A stretch of 64,000 nt of DNA from Zingiber officinale (lineage: Eukaryota; Streptophyta; Magnoliopsida; Zingiberales; Zingiberaceae), in assembly GCF_018446385.1 (NCBI RefSeq), contig NC_055987.1, positions 9,447,705-9,511,704 of the forward strand, written 5' to 3'. Both the position numbers and the translations under genes were made by a program. Shown one piece after another: positions 12,314 to 23,400 of the stretch. How positions within the stretch are numbered: position 1 is the first letter of the stretch; every line of letters starts with the position of its first letter. The notes under the pieces were generated by a model. The model was given only the letters and a program-made list of their open reading frames with translations, was not told the DNA's origin and ran no database searches.

Positions 12314-13525
12314 TTACAGAACCTCCTTTGTTTCGCCATTCCAAGAAGCTCTCAGCATCTTGAGCAGGGCCCTGGCTTTGGCTTTCACTGCCGCGCCGCA
12401 CTGGCTTTGCAGCAGCAGCAGCAACTGCGTCACCACGCCGGCGCCCACCGCTGCCTCCCTTGCCCCCTCCGATTCGCCGCACACGGCCAGCAGTGACCTC
12501 AGCGCGTGCTCGCTCCCCTCGTGCCCTGTTGACACCCTGAAGACCATCTTCACTAGCGCCCTCACGCCGCTCGGATTCTCCACCAGCGCCTTCTTCCCCG
12601 CCTCGAGTTCCAGGAGGAGCTCCAGCGCGGCCAATGCCGGCGCGGCGTTGCGCCGAGCGCAGCAATTCGACAGCAGGTGCGCGACGAGGCCGTCCACCGC
12701 GCCTTGCCCGATCGCGCGGCGTCGGTTGCCCTCCGACGATGAGCACAGGACCGCCGTGGCGCGGACGGCCGCCTCCGAGGCTTTCAAAGTGCTTGTGCTT
12801 GACTTGTCGATGAGGATGGAAACTAAAATCTGCAAGACCTGCGGGGACTGGCCGACGAACGAGCAGAGCTCGCGGGTGGCAGAAGAAGAAGCCATAACTT
12901 CGAGGAGATGGCATAGACCGATCTTGATCTCGGCATTGCCTCGGTCAAATAGGTGCACCAGCGTAGACAAAGCCGCGGCTTCCTCTTTAAGCATGTTTAG
13001 GGAATCCAAAGGAGCGCCGGAGACCGACAAGCTCAGAACGGAGTTGAGCAACACTCCGGCGAACTCAGCATCGAGGACGGTTCCTCCTCCCGAGTCTCGG
13101 AACAGCAGCTGAAGCAGCAGAGGAAAGAACCCGAGCTGTATCAAGCATGCCCGTCCGACGTCAGACTCCACAGACAGGACGTGTACTTTCCTGGCCGCGT
13201 CCAGCTTCGCCGACGGCGAAGTGGTCGGCGAAAGGAGTTCCTGTCTGAGCGCGATGACCGAGAAGTCGAAATCCGCGGCGTGCGGAAACTGCACGGACTC
13301 GCGGCAATCGGCGAGGAGCCACTGGTCAATAAGGTGGCGGAGGGTTTGGTTGGGGATTAATGTGGTATCGGCGAGCCTCTGCATTGAGACGGGGCACGTC
13401 CGGTGGCCGTCGGCGAGCCATTTCTCGATGCTCGGCCGGTCGTAGGTCTGGCCAGTGCTCAAGGTAACGGGATCAGTGAAGATTTCCAAGCTTATCGGGC
13501 ATCTGAACAAATGAGGAACGCTCAT
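12314..13525 (-). CDS. U-box/armadillo E3 ubiquitin ligase (plant PUB, PUB25-29-like)
   Basis: A single-exon 403-aa protein. The U-box is at about residues 4-77: FRCPISLEIFTDPVTLSTG, QTYDRPSIEKWL, CPVSMQ and LIPNQTLRHLI. It is a RING-like fold without zinc that binds E2 enzymes. The remaining ~320 residues are Leu/Ala-rich helical repeats of armadillo type (for example TLVHLFDRGNAEIKIGL, AVRATAVLCSSSEGNR, ALRSLLAVCGESEGAR), which select targets. Intronless genes of this length, with an N-terminal U-box and no UND domain, match the PUB20-29 class. Known members act in immunity, cold and drought signalling by marking proteins for the proteasome. The ATG at 13525 starts four residues before the domain, as in relatives. 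The coding strand is very GC-rich, which creates several long shadow frames. It is convergent with the upstream enzyme gene. Confidence 0.93.
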   Translation of the reverse strand: MSVPHLFRCPISLEIFTDPVTLSTGQTYDRPSIEKWLADGHRTCPVSMQRLADTTLIPNQTLRHLIDQWLLADCRESVQFPHAADFDFSVIALRQELLSPTTSPSAKLDAARKVHVLSVESDVGRACLIQLGFFPLLLQLLFRDSGGGTVLDAEFAGVLLNSVLSLSVSGAPLDSLNMLKEEAAALSTLVHLFDRGNAEIKIGLCHLLEVMASSSATRELCSFVGQSPQVLQILVSILIDKSSTSTLKASEAAVRATAVLCSSSEGNRRRAIGQGAVDGLVAHLLSNCCARRNAAPALAALELLLELEAGKKALVENPSGVRALVKMVFRVSTGHEGSEHALRSLLAVCGESEGAREAAVGAGVVTQLLLLLQSQCGAAVKAKARALLKMLRASWNGETKEVL

Positions 13526-15109
13526 TTCATCGACTATTATGATTCGTGCACGCCAGAGTTCAGTTCAGAATCTGAAATTAATAAGAAAGGTCAAAGCCTC
13601 GAAGCTAAGAGGATAAGATCGATGATAACGTTTTGGTCGCCGGGATTCCTAAAGACACTTTGAAATTGAAGCTTCCATGAAAAGATGGGCACCAGAATCC
13701 CTTCTCTTATGAGCAAAAGGTGAAGATTGAGTGGGGAATGTTGCAATTATTAAAAAAAAAACAGAAGAGTCTTCTGACCAAAGGAGAGGCAATGAGATGA
13801 GATGATTAAGTGGGGATTCAATTTGTCCAACCTTCCATGTTTCCTGGTCAAAGTGCATGCCAAACTCACAAGATCCATTTAATAACTAACAGAGAAGAGA
13901 GGAAAGGAGGATTGAATAAATGAGACTGATCACAAAATGGACAATAAATGCCGGGAAACCGGAGAGTTGAACGAAGGATTAATGCCAATGGCTTACTAAG
14001 TTCCCATCAATTGTGCCAGCTAAACCTCGAGTCATGCATTAACTTTTAAACATTATTTTATAGCACTAAACCTTTATGACATCTTTTTTCTTCAGATGTA
14101 TAGCTAGATGATGCCTTTTTTTTTTCTAAGTTAAATCATCTTTACAGTCAGTCAATATTCGGATATGAGTGCGACAGTATTAGAGTTTCAAATAGCAGTC
14201 AAAAAAAGATCGTGATCCCAGCCATTGTTTTCAGTCGTCTGGCAGACAAACTAGTGTTCAAAGCGTTCTTGCAGTCTTATCCATGTCCTCACCTGGAATT
14301 ATTATTATCGTTCTTGCAGTTTTAATATTACTTATAAAGTGCATTTGATCGAGTACAATGAGAATTTATCCAAAGAAAAGCAGGCAGGTGCATCAAGTAA
14401 TTTAGTTTGAACGTTTACCGATCGAGTTAAAAAGAACAGAGGAAAGATTAATTGTTAGTGGAATCGATTCCACTACGCCGTCTTCTAGATTATTATTATT
14501 ATTATTTTAGTGTAATGTGTTTATTAAAAAAACAAAAGCTGGATTTGTGTTAAGAAAAGTTAGTGTTGTTTAATCCGAAGTTTAGTATGGATATTAAGAA
14601 ACGAACAGCATATTAAAGAAATAGCAGTCCTTTTTTCAATCGCCAAAGGAAGTTTAATTTTAGTTTTTCAATAAGTATTTTGAAATTTAATAGAATCCAT
14701 CGCATTCGATCATCCGTCCAGAAAAATTAAATCAACTTTTCAACAATTTGGGCGCATGACGAAATAATCTCATGCAAGTAATACTTTTGACGCGGTGCTA
14801 TATTTTTTTTATATAGTTTTTTGCTAGACCGAAACTTTCCAAAATACTCTACCCCACTTTCAAAATTATTAAATCACAAACCTCATACTAGCAATCGATT
14901 CATTTACTTACTTACTTTCACTCTATGTTATTTTTTGTATTTATAATTCTCACTTGAACTTGTATATTCTATTTTGGTATGTAATCTTTGTTATTCATGC
15001 TATTTATTGGTATTTATACTTATATATATTTTTTATATCATAGATATAAAATATATTACTAGGTTAATGTTACTTGTGCAATATTTATACTCAAGCCTAT
15101 ATATTATTA
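13526..15109. other. Upstream flank of the U-box gene and AT-rich DNA
   Basis: The first few hundred bases should hold the minus-strand promoter of the U-box gene; I could not fix a TATA box. The remainder is AT-rich with short simple repeats (ATT run near 14491-14508). No coding signal is seen. Confidence 0.45.
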
Positions 15110-15262
15110 ATAATATACCGTAGTGTAGGATATCGATTATTCTATTAAACCTTTGTTGATTATTTAGGCTCATAACTATACATCAGATCATATCGTAATA
15201 TAGGATATCAAATATCCTATTAAACTCTCGTTTGTTATTTAGATTTGTGCCTATGCGTTAGT
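15110..15262. repeat. Two-copy ~77-bp tandem repeat
   Basis: Two adjacent related units share TAGGATATC, ATTAAAC and TTGT(G)ATTATTTAG-like words at a spacing of about 77 bp. They are moderately diverged and lie just before the six-unit repeat at 15361-15790. Confidence 0.6.
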
Positions 15263-15360
15263 GAGATCAACATATAATGTAGTTGGTAGAATGCACATTA
15301 TTCTTAGATGGATTGTTATTACTTGTTTGGTTATTATTGCTTCATATACAAATACATCTT

Positions 15361-15790
15361 GACTGCTCATAGGATCCATCTGTGGTAGCATATTTGATCC
15401 ACAATCCGTAGCTAGATAGCTACTTATATATCCTGTCTGGCCATGAGACCCATCAACAGTAGATTGTTTCTACCACATATAGAAATTATTCTCATATTGT
15501 GACTGACCACATAACCCATGGCCATCTGTGACAATGTATTATATTTCTCCCTAGTTTGTATTTAGATAGTTAACTACAAACTCTATCTATACACGAGATC
15601 TATCCGTGGTAGAACATTTCTCTCATAAATAGTGACTATTTGCTTATTCTATTTGTCCACGGGATTCGTTCATGGTAAAATATTTCTCTAACAGACAATA
15701 CCTATTTTATATATCCTGATTACTCATGGGATTCATCCATGATAAAATGTTTCTCCCGCAGTCAGTACTTGTTATACTTATTTTGTACAT
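15361..15790. repeat. Degenerate tandem repeat, ~65-83 bp period, six units
   Basis: Six consecutive units share the core 'CAT(G/A)GGATTCATCC(A/G)TG(G/A)TA(A/G)A' followed by TTTCTC: near 15370, 15445, 15515, 15597, 15661 and 15728. The last three are most alike, and the earlier ones more worn. There is no open frame. The source is unknown; such arrays occur inside old retroelements and as minor satellites. Confidence 0.65.
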
Positions 15791-16044
15791 GATTTCGATG
15801 TACGATATACACTCGATTTATTTATTATATCTGGTTGATCAAATTAGTAGATGATTATATTAATATTTAGTAGATGTTGATGATCTTATTTATATTAGTA
15901 ACATTAACTGAGACTATTTCCTTTCACCTCTATTTCATATTAGTTCATACACCTCTGTTTATCTGGCAAACATGATGGAGCTATTTGTACATATTATCCT
16001 TTATTTTTCTTTCATTTCCAAATTATTATGTAGATGGCGCTTGC

Positions 16045-16183
16045 GGTAAATTTCATCCTACCTGTACAGGTATTGCCCCAACCTCTCACAATGGGATGGT
16101 GGAACCCACTATTTAAGTGTGGGTCTCACCGCCTCATTGTGAGAGGTTGGGACAATACCTGTACAGATAGGATCGAATTAACC
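16045..16183. mobile_element. Mutator-type MITE, 139 bp, perfect 9-bp target duplication
   Basis: The element begins GGTAAATTTC and ends GAATTAACC. Its ~49-bp terminal inverted repeats (both containing CTGTACAGGTATTG and CCAACCTCTCACAATG) leave only a short loop, so nearly the whole element is a hairpin. It is flanked by two perfect copies of GGCGCTTGC (16036-16044 and 16184-16192). A 9-bp duplication with long inverted repeats is the hallmark of Mutator-like elements. The perfect duplication and well-kept repeats suggest recent insertion. A 109-aa open frame running through it (16034-16363) is not a gene. Confidence 0.93.
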
Positions 16184-16389
16184 GGCGCTTGCATCGCTCA
16201 TAGATCACTCACTTGCCGGTCCCATGCTGCTGGGAGATATTTTCTCTTGCCTTCATTGTCGCCCTTTGCTTTTATCCGTACTTCATTTAACATTTTCTTC
16301 CATCAGTTGGTCTTACTTTTTATATTTCCGATAAATAAAATTTTTAGAGGTGCGTGCGTGTAAACTTTTCTTTATTCTTATATATCCAC

Positions 16390-17010
16390 GTCGGTAAAAT
16401 AGTGTTCGTACAAATATGTCGCAATATTAATATTAAAAAAATAAATCAGAATGATTATTAATCTTTGAATGATAATTAACATATGAAGGAGATAAGATAT
16501 TTATCTCGGTAAACTTTATTGCTATTGGTTTTTTACTATATGTCAAAAATGTTTTAACTTCAGATTCTATTATATCAGAATGCTATGCTACAGAGGGGTA
16601 TTCCCATTGTGACAATATATATTTTTGGGATGTGAGAAAAATATTTTTTAATTAATTGAAGTGATCAAAATTTTTAATAAATTAAAATTGAAGAAATCGG
16701 ATTGATAAAATATAGATTAATTTAATTTTCTATCTAATTAACTGAATTTTTTAAAAGAAATGAATAAAATCAAGAAAAGAAAATGAGGTCCAAAGGAGAA
16801 CAGGGGCTGATCCTGCCACTTCACAAGGCCGTGGTGTGGTTTAGTCCATTTGGTAGAATAATTAATTTATTCGATTTAATCAAATTATCTAAAATCAACT
16901 TTTAAATTCATAGGTTCCGTCGATTAATTTAATTTAATTTAATGGAAACTCACTGACACTAATGGACTCAAAATAGTTTTATTGTAAGCTGCCCATTTAC
17001 GAAAAGTATT
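16390..17010. repeat. Older copy of a triplicated AT-rich segment
   Basis: This segment aligns with 20240-21365: it shares TATTGCTATTGG, TTTTACT(A/C)TATGTCA, TATATCAGAATG, GGCCGTGGTGTGGTTTAGTCC and CTCACTGAC(A/C)CTAATG in the same order. At its left end it contains a piece of the SINE seen whole at 20236-20393. It is clearly more diverged than the two later copies are from each other. Confidence 0.75.
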
Positions 17011-17268
17011 TTGATAAAATTAAATCGACAAGAATAAAAAAAAGAATAAACAATAATGAAATTTAAAGATGACTTTTTTATTATTAAAGCATACTCAAAT
17101 TTAGTATAGTCATTCATTTTGATTATAGTATATTATTTAAACTGTATGATACATAAAAAAAATTAAAATTAATGATGACAAACAATATGAAAATTTGTAG
17201 AGTATATAATGAAAACAAAATAGCATATATATGTAAGAACAAACTTATTTGTCGTTCACTTAAATAAT

Positions 17269-19315
17269 AGCACACCTTCTCTTAGTAAAGCCCATGGATT
17301 GAGGGAACTGGTGTTGCCTAATAACCGTCTTGCCGGAGAAATTCCAACCGAGATTAGTCTGATCACACAAACCTCACTATTTTAGATTTAAGCTGGAACC
17401 AAATATCAGGGAGGATTCCTGATGAGTTGGGTGAGCTCATCAAGTTGATTGTTCTTGTTTGCAGTCAGTGAAGATGGACCGTCGATGAGATAACTTGTTG
17501 TTAACTGCAAGAAGACTCGAGGAGGGAGTTTGAAGCCACAAGCAAACTTGCCAGGTCAAAGAGGACAACGGAAAAGGAAAACGTCGGGAAATGGGTTAGG
17601 AGGGGTCTCCAATGTAGTCACTCTGACACTCAAGTTAAATGGAAAAACTCAATAGTGATGATACAAGAATAGTGATGGAAAATAGTGGAGAACAATGGAA
17701 GAGCTTCGTGAGAAGAAGTGACCTCAAATATATATGGTATTGTGATCCTTTAGCATGAACAACGAGGTAAATTATTAAAATAAGACTAAATATATTAACA
17801 TTCTGTCATCTTTCCCTAATTAGGCTAATCAATTTTGTGCTTGGAGGATAGAAATCTCGATTGTACAAGTTGTACAAAGTTCTGATTAGTGATTATTTGA
17901 CAACAGTTACATCTAGTGTTAAAAGAATTATCGAACTAATGGGTTATTGATTATTATTTCATAGTGATGCACCTTGTGGGTTTATAGTTCTTGATGAGCT
18001 CTAGTGTTGTCTCTGCGATTATCTTAATGATATTCGACTGGACCTTCGTCCCATGCAGGTCTGGTCTGATATACATAGGGGTGTTGAATGTGTGAGCGGT
18101 TGAGTTAACCTTCGCTGCTTCAATCCATCTTCCTGACTATGAATTCAGGTTGGACCTTGAAGAGGAATGCCAAGTATATCAAACCTTGAACCAACCAACG
18201 GAGCCAGTTCACTCGGAACCATATATGGAAAATGTCTACTCGGAGTTTCATAGGAAAACCAACCTGGGGATCTCCGAGTGGCTTCTTACAAGTGCAGGAC
18301 CAACCTCCTAAGAATCGTGCCCGGCCGCCCAAGTTAATCACTTTGGGACTTCGACTGCCATGCCTCTTGGGAGTCTGACTGCCACATCCCTCGAGACCTT
18401 GACCGTTACGCCCCTCGGGACTTTGACCGCCACATCCTTCGGGACTTTGATACCCGTGGTGAGGGTCCCATCCTATTCACCATATCATTAGAGATACTTC
18501 TCCTTTCTTGCAATCAACTGTACGGTGAAATTCCAAATAATTTGTCCATGGTCAAAAACCTCTAATGGTTTGCTGCCAATCAGAACCCTCTACCGATTTA
18601 TTGCCAATCAGAACAATGATAGCAAAAGGTGAAATCCATCAACCAACAGTCCCATACGGTTGGTCAAATCAGTGAGGAGTTAAATCAGAAAGGTGTAGTT
18701 GGCTAGTGTGAGAGAGGGATGCTGCCAGTCAGAACTTCAGCAGCACTATTGCATCAGGACTTACAAGATATGTCAAGAACACGGACCTCAGCTACAACCA
18801 ACTTAACAGCAGCATTCCATCAGGCTTACTCTCATCTCCTACACTAGAGTCCCTGGATCTGACCAGAAATCACCTCGAATGTGCCATTCCAATGGGTTCA
18901 TCGCCAATCCTCTTCCAGTCGCGGCTTGGTCATAATTCACTTTTTGAGACAATTCCACAAACAATTGGCAATCTCTCTAGTCTGGAGTACCTGGAGCCTT
19001 ACGGGAATGATTTGAGTTCCCAGATCCCTCCGCAGATTAGCGATATCAAGAACCTGACGTTGTTGAACCTTGCATCAAATCGTATGGAAGGTGAATTGCA
19101 GAAGGAATTGAGTGATCTTCTGTAGTTGGTTGTGCCGCAACTCCAATCATGTAATGTTACAGGTATGATTCCTGAAGAAGTTTTTAGATTGACTAACTTA
19201 AGAACATTAAATCAGAGACGGAACTCACTCTCTGGAGTGGTTTCTTCTTAAATTGCTAACTTAAATAAGCTCTCAATCTTGGACTTGCATGGAATGAGTT
19301 CAAAGTGATTAGATC
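17269..19315 (+). pseudogene. Decayed partial copy of the LRR receptor-like kinase gene at 31462-34772
   Basis: Two blocks, 17269-17449 and 18487-19315, match 32026-32206 and about 32207-32873 of the intact LRR kinase gene on the same strand, covering only middle LRRs. About 1,040 bp of foreign DNA separates them at what corresponds to one point in the parent. A further ~120 bp of extra sequence, with repeated phrases such as CCAATCAGAAC, lies near 18600-18720. Damage is plain: CGGCAG of the parent is TGTAG here (stop near 19122-19124), CCTGCAATT is TCTTAAATT, and small indels shift the frame. No signal peptide, membrane or kinase part is present. It is a non-functional fragment of a duplication; the longest open piece (18892-19125) is a remnant. 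Confidence 0.92.
17450..18486. mobile_element. ~1-kb insertion in the LRR pseudogene, probably LTR-like
   Basis: This block splits the pseudogene at one point of the parent sequence. It ends with five imperfect ~26-bp repeats (about 18335-18455) with the core CTCGGGACTTTGACCGCCAC. The general look is that of an LTR fragment, but terminal TG/CA and a target duplication could not be fixed, so the class is uncertain. Confidence 0.5.
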
Positions 19316-19472
19316 ATGATAGAGCACATCAATATAGATTTTATGTTGATCAATTCACTCACTAAAGACTTGATGCTTAAGGTGTTTTATGTGCATATTG
19401 TGGATACATCTAGTGGAAATTTATATTTATTGCTCAATGTTAATAAAGATAAGCATTTTGATTTGATATAGT

Positions 19473-20012
19473 TAGAGACATCAATTTAGGTTGAGTCCAT
19501 CGGGTTGGTCTGCCTCGTCAAATAATTTAAGCAAGTTAGGTTACAATTTTATCAACCCAAGCCCAGTGCAGACCGAGCCACCTAGACCCACGACCTGTAC
19601 AAGTCAGCCCGTAATGGGCATGGGTTGACCCGCAGGTTGAGAAATATATGTAAACTAAGTTTTATGTCAATTTATTATCTTTTTTGTTATAATTTTAAAA
19701 TAAAATAGTACTTTTTATCAAACATGAATAGTCATTTATATCCATTTATATTTAAAATATTAGTTTCTAGATATATTTGATTGATGAAATATTTTTAAAG
19801 TAAAACGTTAAAGATATAAATTTTTTAAAAAGAATTTTATGAGCCCATTGGTTGGCCCATCTAACCCGCAACCCGCCTTAAATTGGGTTGCGTTGGGTTG
19901 GGGATTTCCTAATCTATAAAGATGACGAGTCGGCCCACACCGTCTTACTAAATAGCTGGCCTGCCATGGGCTGATCTGTCCCACCATGAGTTGACTAGTC
20001 TGACAAGCTCTA
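19473..20012. mobile_element. hAT-like MITE, 540 bp
   Basis: It starts TAGAGACATCA and ends as the inverse of TAGAGCTTGTCAG. The next inner words also match in inverse (TTGAGTCCATCGGG and CAACTCATGGTGGG). The flanks GATATAGT (19465-19472) and ATTATAGT (20013-20020) agree at six of eight bases, fitting the 8-bp duplication of hAT elements. The body is rich in GGCCCA, CCCGC and GGGTTGG words in both orientations and AT-rich in the middle. No transposase is present. Worn relatives occur near 6900-7110. Confidence 0.75.
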
Positions 20013-20235
20013 ATTATAGTACGTACTTATAGTTCAAAATATTAATGAAAATTTTATTTGCTTGCTTGACTCTCTTAATAAAGTATCATGATTTACTATT
20101 ACTGGTGAGCATTTGGTATTTGTAAATATTAATGGAAATTCTATTTGTTTGTTTACTCTCTATTTTTTTTTAAATTTTCTTTACTATTGTATATACATGT
20201 CAATTAAAATAGCGTCTTTACCCATTTGTTCTTGG

Positions 20236-20393
20236 GCCAATATAGAAAAAGTAAATTACGAATGACTACTGATCTTTAGAATGATGACTAATGTATAAGG
20301 AAGATATTTATCTCGACTTCATCTAGATTCAAATCTTATATTTAAAGTTGATAAACACCATATACACTAACCACTAGATCGTCTCGAAAAAAC
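20236..20393 (-). mobile_element. SINE copy related to the one at 1380-1589
   Basis: On the minus strand this reads GATCTAGTGGTTAGTG (box A region), then GATTTGAATCTAG (box B, worn), then TTAGTCATCATTCTAAAG and AGTAGTCATTCGTAATTTAC, in the same order and spacing as the SINE near the left end. A shorter piece of the same copy lies at about 16400-16510, because this SINE was carried along in the segment duplication. Confidence 0.7.
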
Positions 20394-20407
20394 TACTCTT
20401 ACATATA

Positions 20408-21365
20408 CCCACACTATGCTCGGTTGTCTTTCTCTATTGCTATTGGTCTTTTACTCTATGTCAGAAATGTTTTAGATTCGGATTCTACTATATCAGAATG
20501 TTACGGAGGGTTTTTTCTATCGTGATGATATATACTTCTGAGATGTGAAAAAAATATTTTTTAACTAATCAAATTCATCAAAATTTTTAATAAATTAAAT
20601 ATCGAACAAATCAAATCGATAGAGTAAGATTAATTTGATTTTCTATCAAATTAACTGAATTTTAAAGAGAAACAAATAAAATTAAGAAAGAAAAAAACAA
20701 AAGGTCCAAAAGGGAATATGAACTCATCGTGCCACTTAGGCCGTGGTGTGGTTTAGTCCGATTTGGTTGCATAATCGATTTATTTGATTTAATTGAATTA
20801 TTTAAAATAATTTTAAAATTTTAGTCCCACACTATGCTCGATTGTCTTTCTCTATTGCTATTGGTCTTTTACTCTATGTCAGAAATGTTTTAGATTCGGA
20901 TTCTATTATATTAGAATGTTACGGAGGGTTTTTTCTATCATGATGATATATACTTCTGAGATGTGAGAAAAATATTTTTTAACTAATCAAATCCATCAAA
21001 ATTTTTAATAAATTAAATATCGAACAAATCAAATCGATAGAGTAAGATTAATTTGATTTTCTATCAAATTAACTGAATTTTAAAGAGAAACAAATAAAAT
21101 TAAGAAAGAAAAAAACAAAAGGTCCAAAAGGGAATATGAACTCATCGTGCCACTTAGGCCGTGGTGTGGTTTAGTCCGATTTGGTTGCATAATCAATTTA
21201 TTTGATTTAATTGAATTATTTAAAATAATTTTAAAATTTTAAAATAATAAAATCAAAATTTTAAATTCGGTCGCCTCCCAGGGTTAATTTAATTTAATCC
21301 AACCTCACTGACCCTAATGAATTCAAAATAGTTTTATCATAAGTTGTCCATATACTAAAAATATT
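20408..21365. repeat. 417-bp tandem duplication (two recent copies)
   Basis: Copy one (20408-20824) and copy two (20825-21241) begin CCCACACTATGCTCG and differ at only about seven bases by eye. The sequence after copy two matches the continuation of the older copy at 16390-17010. So a ~0.6-kb segment existed twice before one of them was tandemly duplicated recently. It has no open frame of note. Confidence 0.88.
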
Positions 21366-23260
21366 CTTCCTCGGTTTCATTGCTACCGCGGGTCTTACGC
21401 AATCAATCGGATCATATGGATATTCCTTCAACACAACATAGGTCATCAAAAGGATCTTGAACGACTCACCAAAGCACGAAAGTCAGGCTCTTTCAAAAAA
21501 TGAATTTCTATTTGAAGAGTGTATAACCGTATGGATAAGCTTACACTAATCCGTCAATTTTGGATCCAATTCAGGATTTTCCTTGGGAGGTATCGGGAAG
21601 GAATTGAAATGCAAGTAAAGTGAATAATCCAAATGCAAAATAAAGAGTTAAAATATATTTTTTATGTTAATAAAAATACAGAAAGTAAAGTGAAATAAAG
21701 AAAAACAAAGTCTAATCCAATATGATTTTCACTAATGTTATAGACGCAGTCCCCGGTAACGGCGCCAAAAACTAGTTACGCTTCCGCAAGTGCACGGATA
21801 CGTTGTCAGTAATAAAAGATTATCGATCCCACGATGACTGGTTATAAGCACTAGCAATTGTTCATGTAGAATTAGCTAAACTACCGATGGTTGTAAGTTA
21901 ACTATTTCCTAAGAGGAAAGGGAATGGGGAAGTAGACGTGAGAACTAGCAAAAGAGAGAAAGGTTAACTTGGCTTGGGAAGAGTTCTAGGAGTTTGGTTT
22001 CGTTATGGTGGAACCTGATGTATCATGTTCTATCTTTTCCTCATTGTCAATCAACATGCATTCGCCGGAAGTTAAAGACGTTATCCTTAAGCACTAAACA
22101 GAGAAGATTTCTGTGAAATCCTGTTACGGTTAACCCTTGTCACTAGGGCGCCTCGGTAGATCACAAGAATACAAATCTAATCGATAACATTAAGGATAGA
22201 GATAGGGGTTTGGTTCGGTCTCTTACTTCCTTGTAGAGAAGTTGCCTCTCCTTTTAAGGGAGTATCCTAGATGTCTGTGAACGAGTTACTCCTGTCACTA
22301 GGGCCTCTTGGGTATACGATCTAAGATCCTCTCTTTACGAAATTAGCAATTCCTACACAATCGACTAATATGACAAGATAATCTCAGCGAGTCTCATGCA
22401 TATCAAATAGAAACAAAGCAAGCGAAATCATCCAATAAGTAAAGGCATAAACATGAGTCTTACATCAAACCCTATCCACAACTACTCTCTGATCCTAGAA
22501 CAAGGGATCTACTCCATAGACGCCGAAGAAAAATCCAAAGACATAATAAAAATAAGCATACAATCCTCAAATGAGAAGAGAGAAAGAGAAAAGATGCTTA
22601 TCCAATAACGTCAAGTGATCTTCGGGTCCAATCCTTTGCTTCTAGAGTTGATGCAATGATGACAGTGATCTCGGAAGTTCGGGATAGCGTGGAACGACAC
22701 CAAGGTAAATCCTCTCTGACGGCTCACCTCCTCTCCCTGAGAAAAAGAGCTAAAAGCCTTTATATAGGCTAGGACACGGACGCCAGACGACCCGTGCCAC
22801 GACCGTGCGAAATCCGCACGGCCAAGCTCTTCTTGTCTTCGAGTAAAGTTGCACGATCGTGCCATGTCTGCACGGTCGTGTCTTGCTTTGGCTCGGGCTG
22901 CACTGCACGGTCGTGTGAGGTTCACACGGCCGTGTGGTTCTTGGCTGCTGGTAGTGAGACACGAATGTGCAAGGTTGCACGACCATGCTCTGCTCTCTGT
23001 CTGGAATCGCCACACGGCCGTGCAGGGGTGCACGACCGTACTCTGCTTTGCTCGGGTGTATCGACAATCGTCGTTTTCGCTCCAAAAGTTGTCTCTGTCA
23101 ACACAAAACCAAACAAAGAGCATATCTCCCACAAAAGAGTAATAAATGCTGAATAAACGATAAGAGAGATGATCTTACAAAGAATATATACAAATAAAGC
23201 AAGTGAATGTGCGTTAAAGCATGCATAAACGATCATAATATCTACGATATCAAGCAGCTA
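21366..23260 (-). mobile_element. Gypsy-type LTR retrotransposon remnant: one LTR with leader
   Basis: On the minus strand the primer-binding-site region TTGGCGCCGTTACCGGGG (about 21751-21768) follows an LTR that runs from roughly 23250 down to 21770. That PBS type is typical of Athila/Tat-like Gypsy elements. Only one LTR and about 390 bp of leader are present, so the element is broken and carries no protein genes here. The outer LTR end is not fixed. The LTR holds an array of CACGGCCGTG-like palindromes (22790-23040), which gives rise to several meaningless open frames on both strands. It is a fossil. Confidence 0.7.
22790..23040. repeat. Array of GCACGRYCGTG palindromic words inside an LTR
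   Basis: Variants of CACGACCGTG, CACGGTCGTG and CACGGCCGTG recur about every 15-30 bp, roughly a dozen times, separated by GC-rich variable spacers. Each word is its own reverse complement or nearly so. The function is unknown. Confidence 0.85.
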
Positions 23261-23269
23261 TGGACCTTT

Positions 23270-23400
23270 AACTTCTACAACATAGAGTCTGTGTTGTAGC
23301 AGTTACAAACTCATAGCTGCTGCAATGTGGTCATGATTTGATAAATCATGTTGTAGTAGCATGGACCAGTGGCTGCTACAACACAGTCTTAATTAATTAA
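23270..23400. repeat. Left block of a GTAGCAGCTAC palindrome array
   Basis: Words such as TGTTGTAGCAGTTAC, ATAGCTGCTGCAA, TGTTGTAGTAGCAT and GGCTGCTACAACAC alternate in orientation. They are diverged forms of the unit that is clearer at 25227-25535. Confidence 0.75.

Noticed and set aside
12303-13112. 269-codon plus-strand frame and a 206-codon minus-strand frame in another phase
   Set aside because: Shadows of the GC-rich U-box gene; they lack any domain.
16034-16363. 109-codon frame with a hydrophobic C-terminus
   Set aside because: Half of it is a hairpin MITE and the remainder is AT-rich flank.
22611-23236. Six overlapping open frames of 60-173 codons
   Set aside because: They lie in the GC-rich palindrome array of an LTR, show no domain, and are equally long on both strands.
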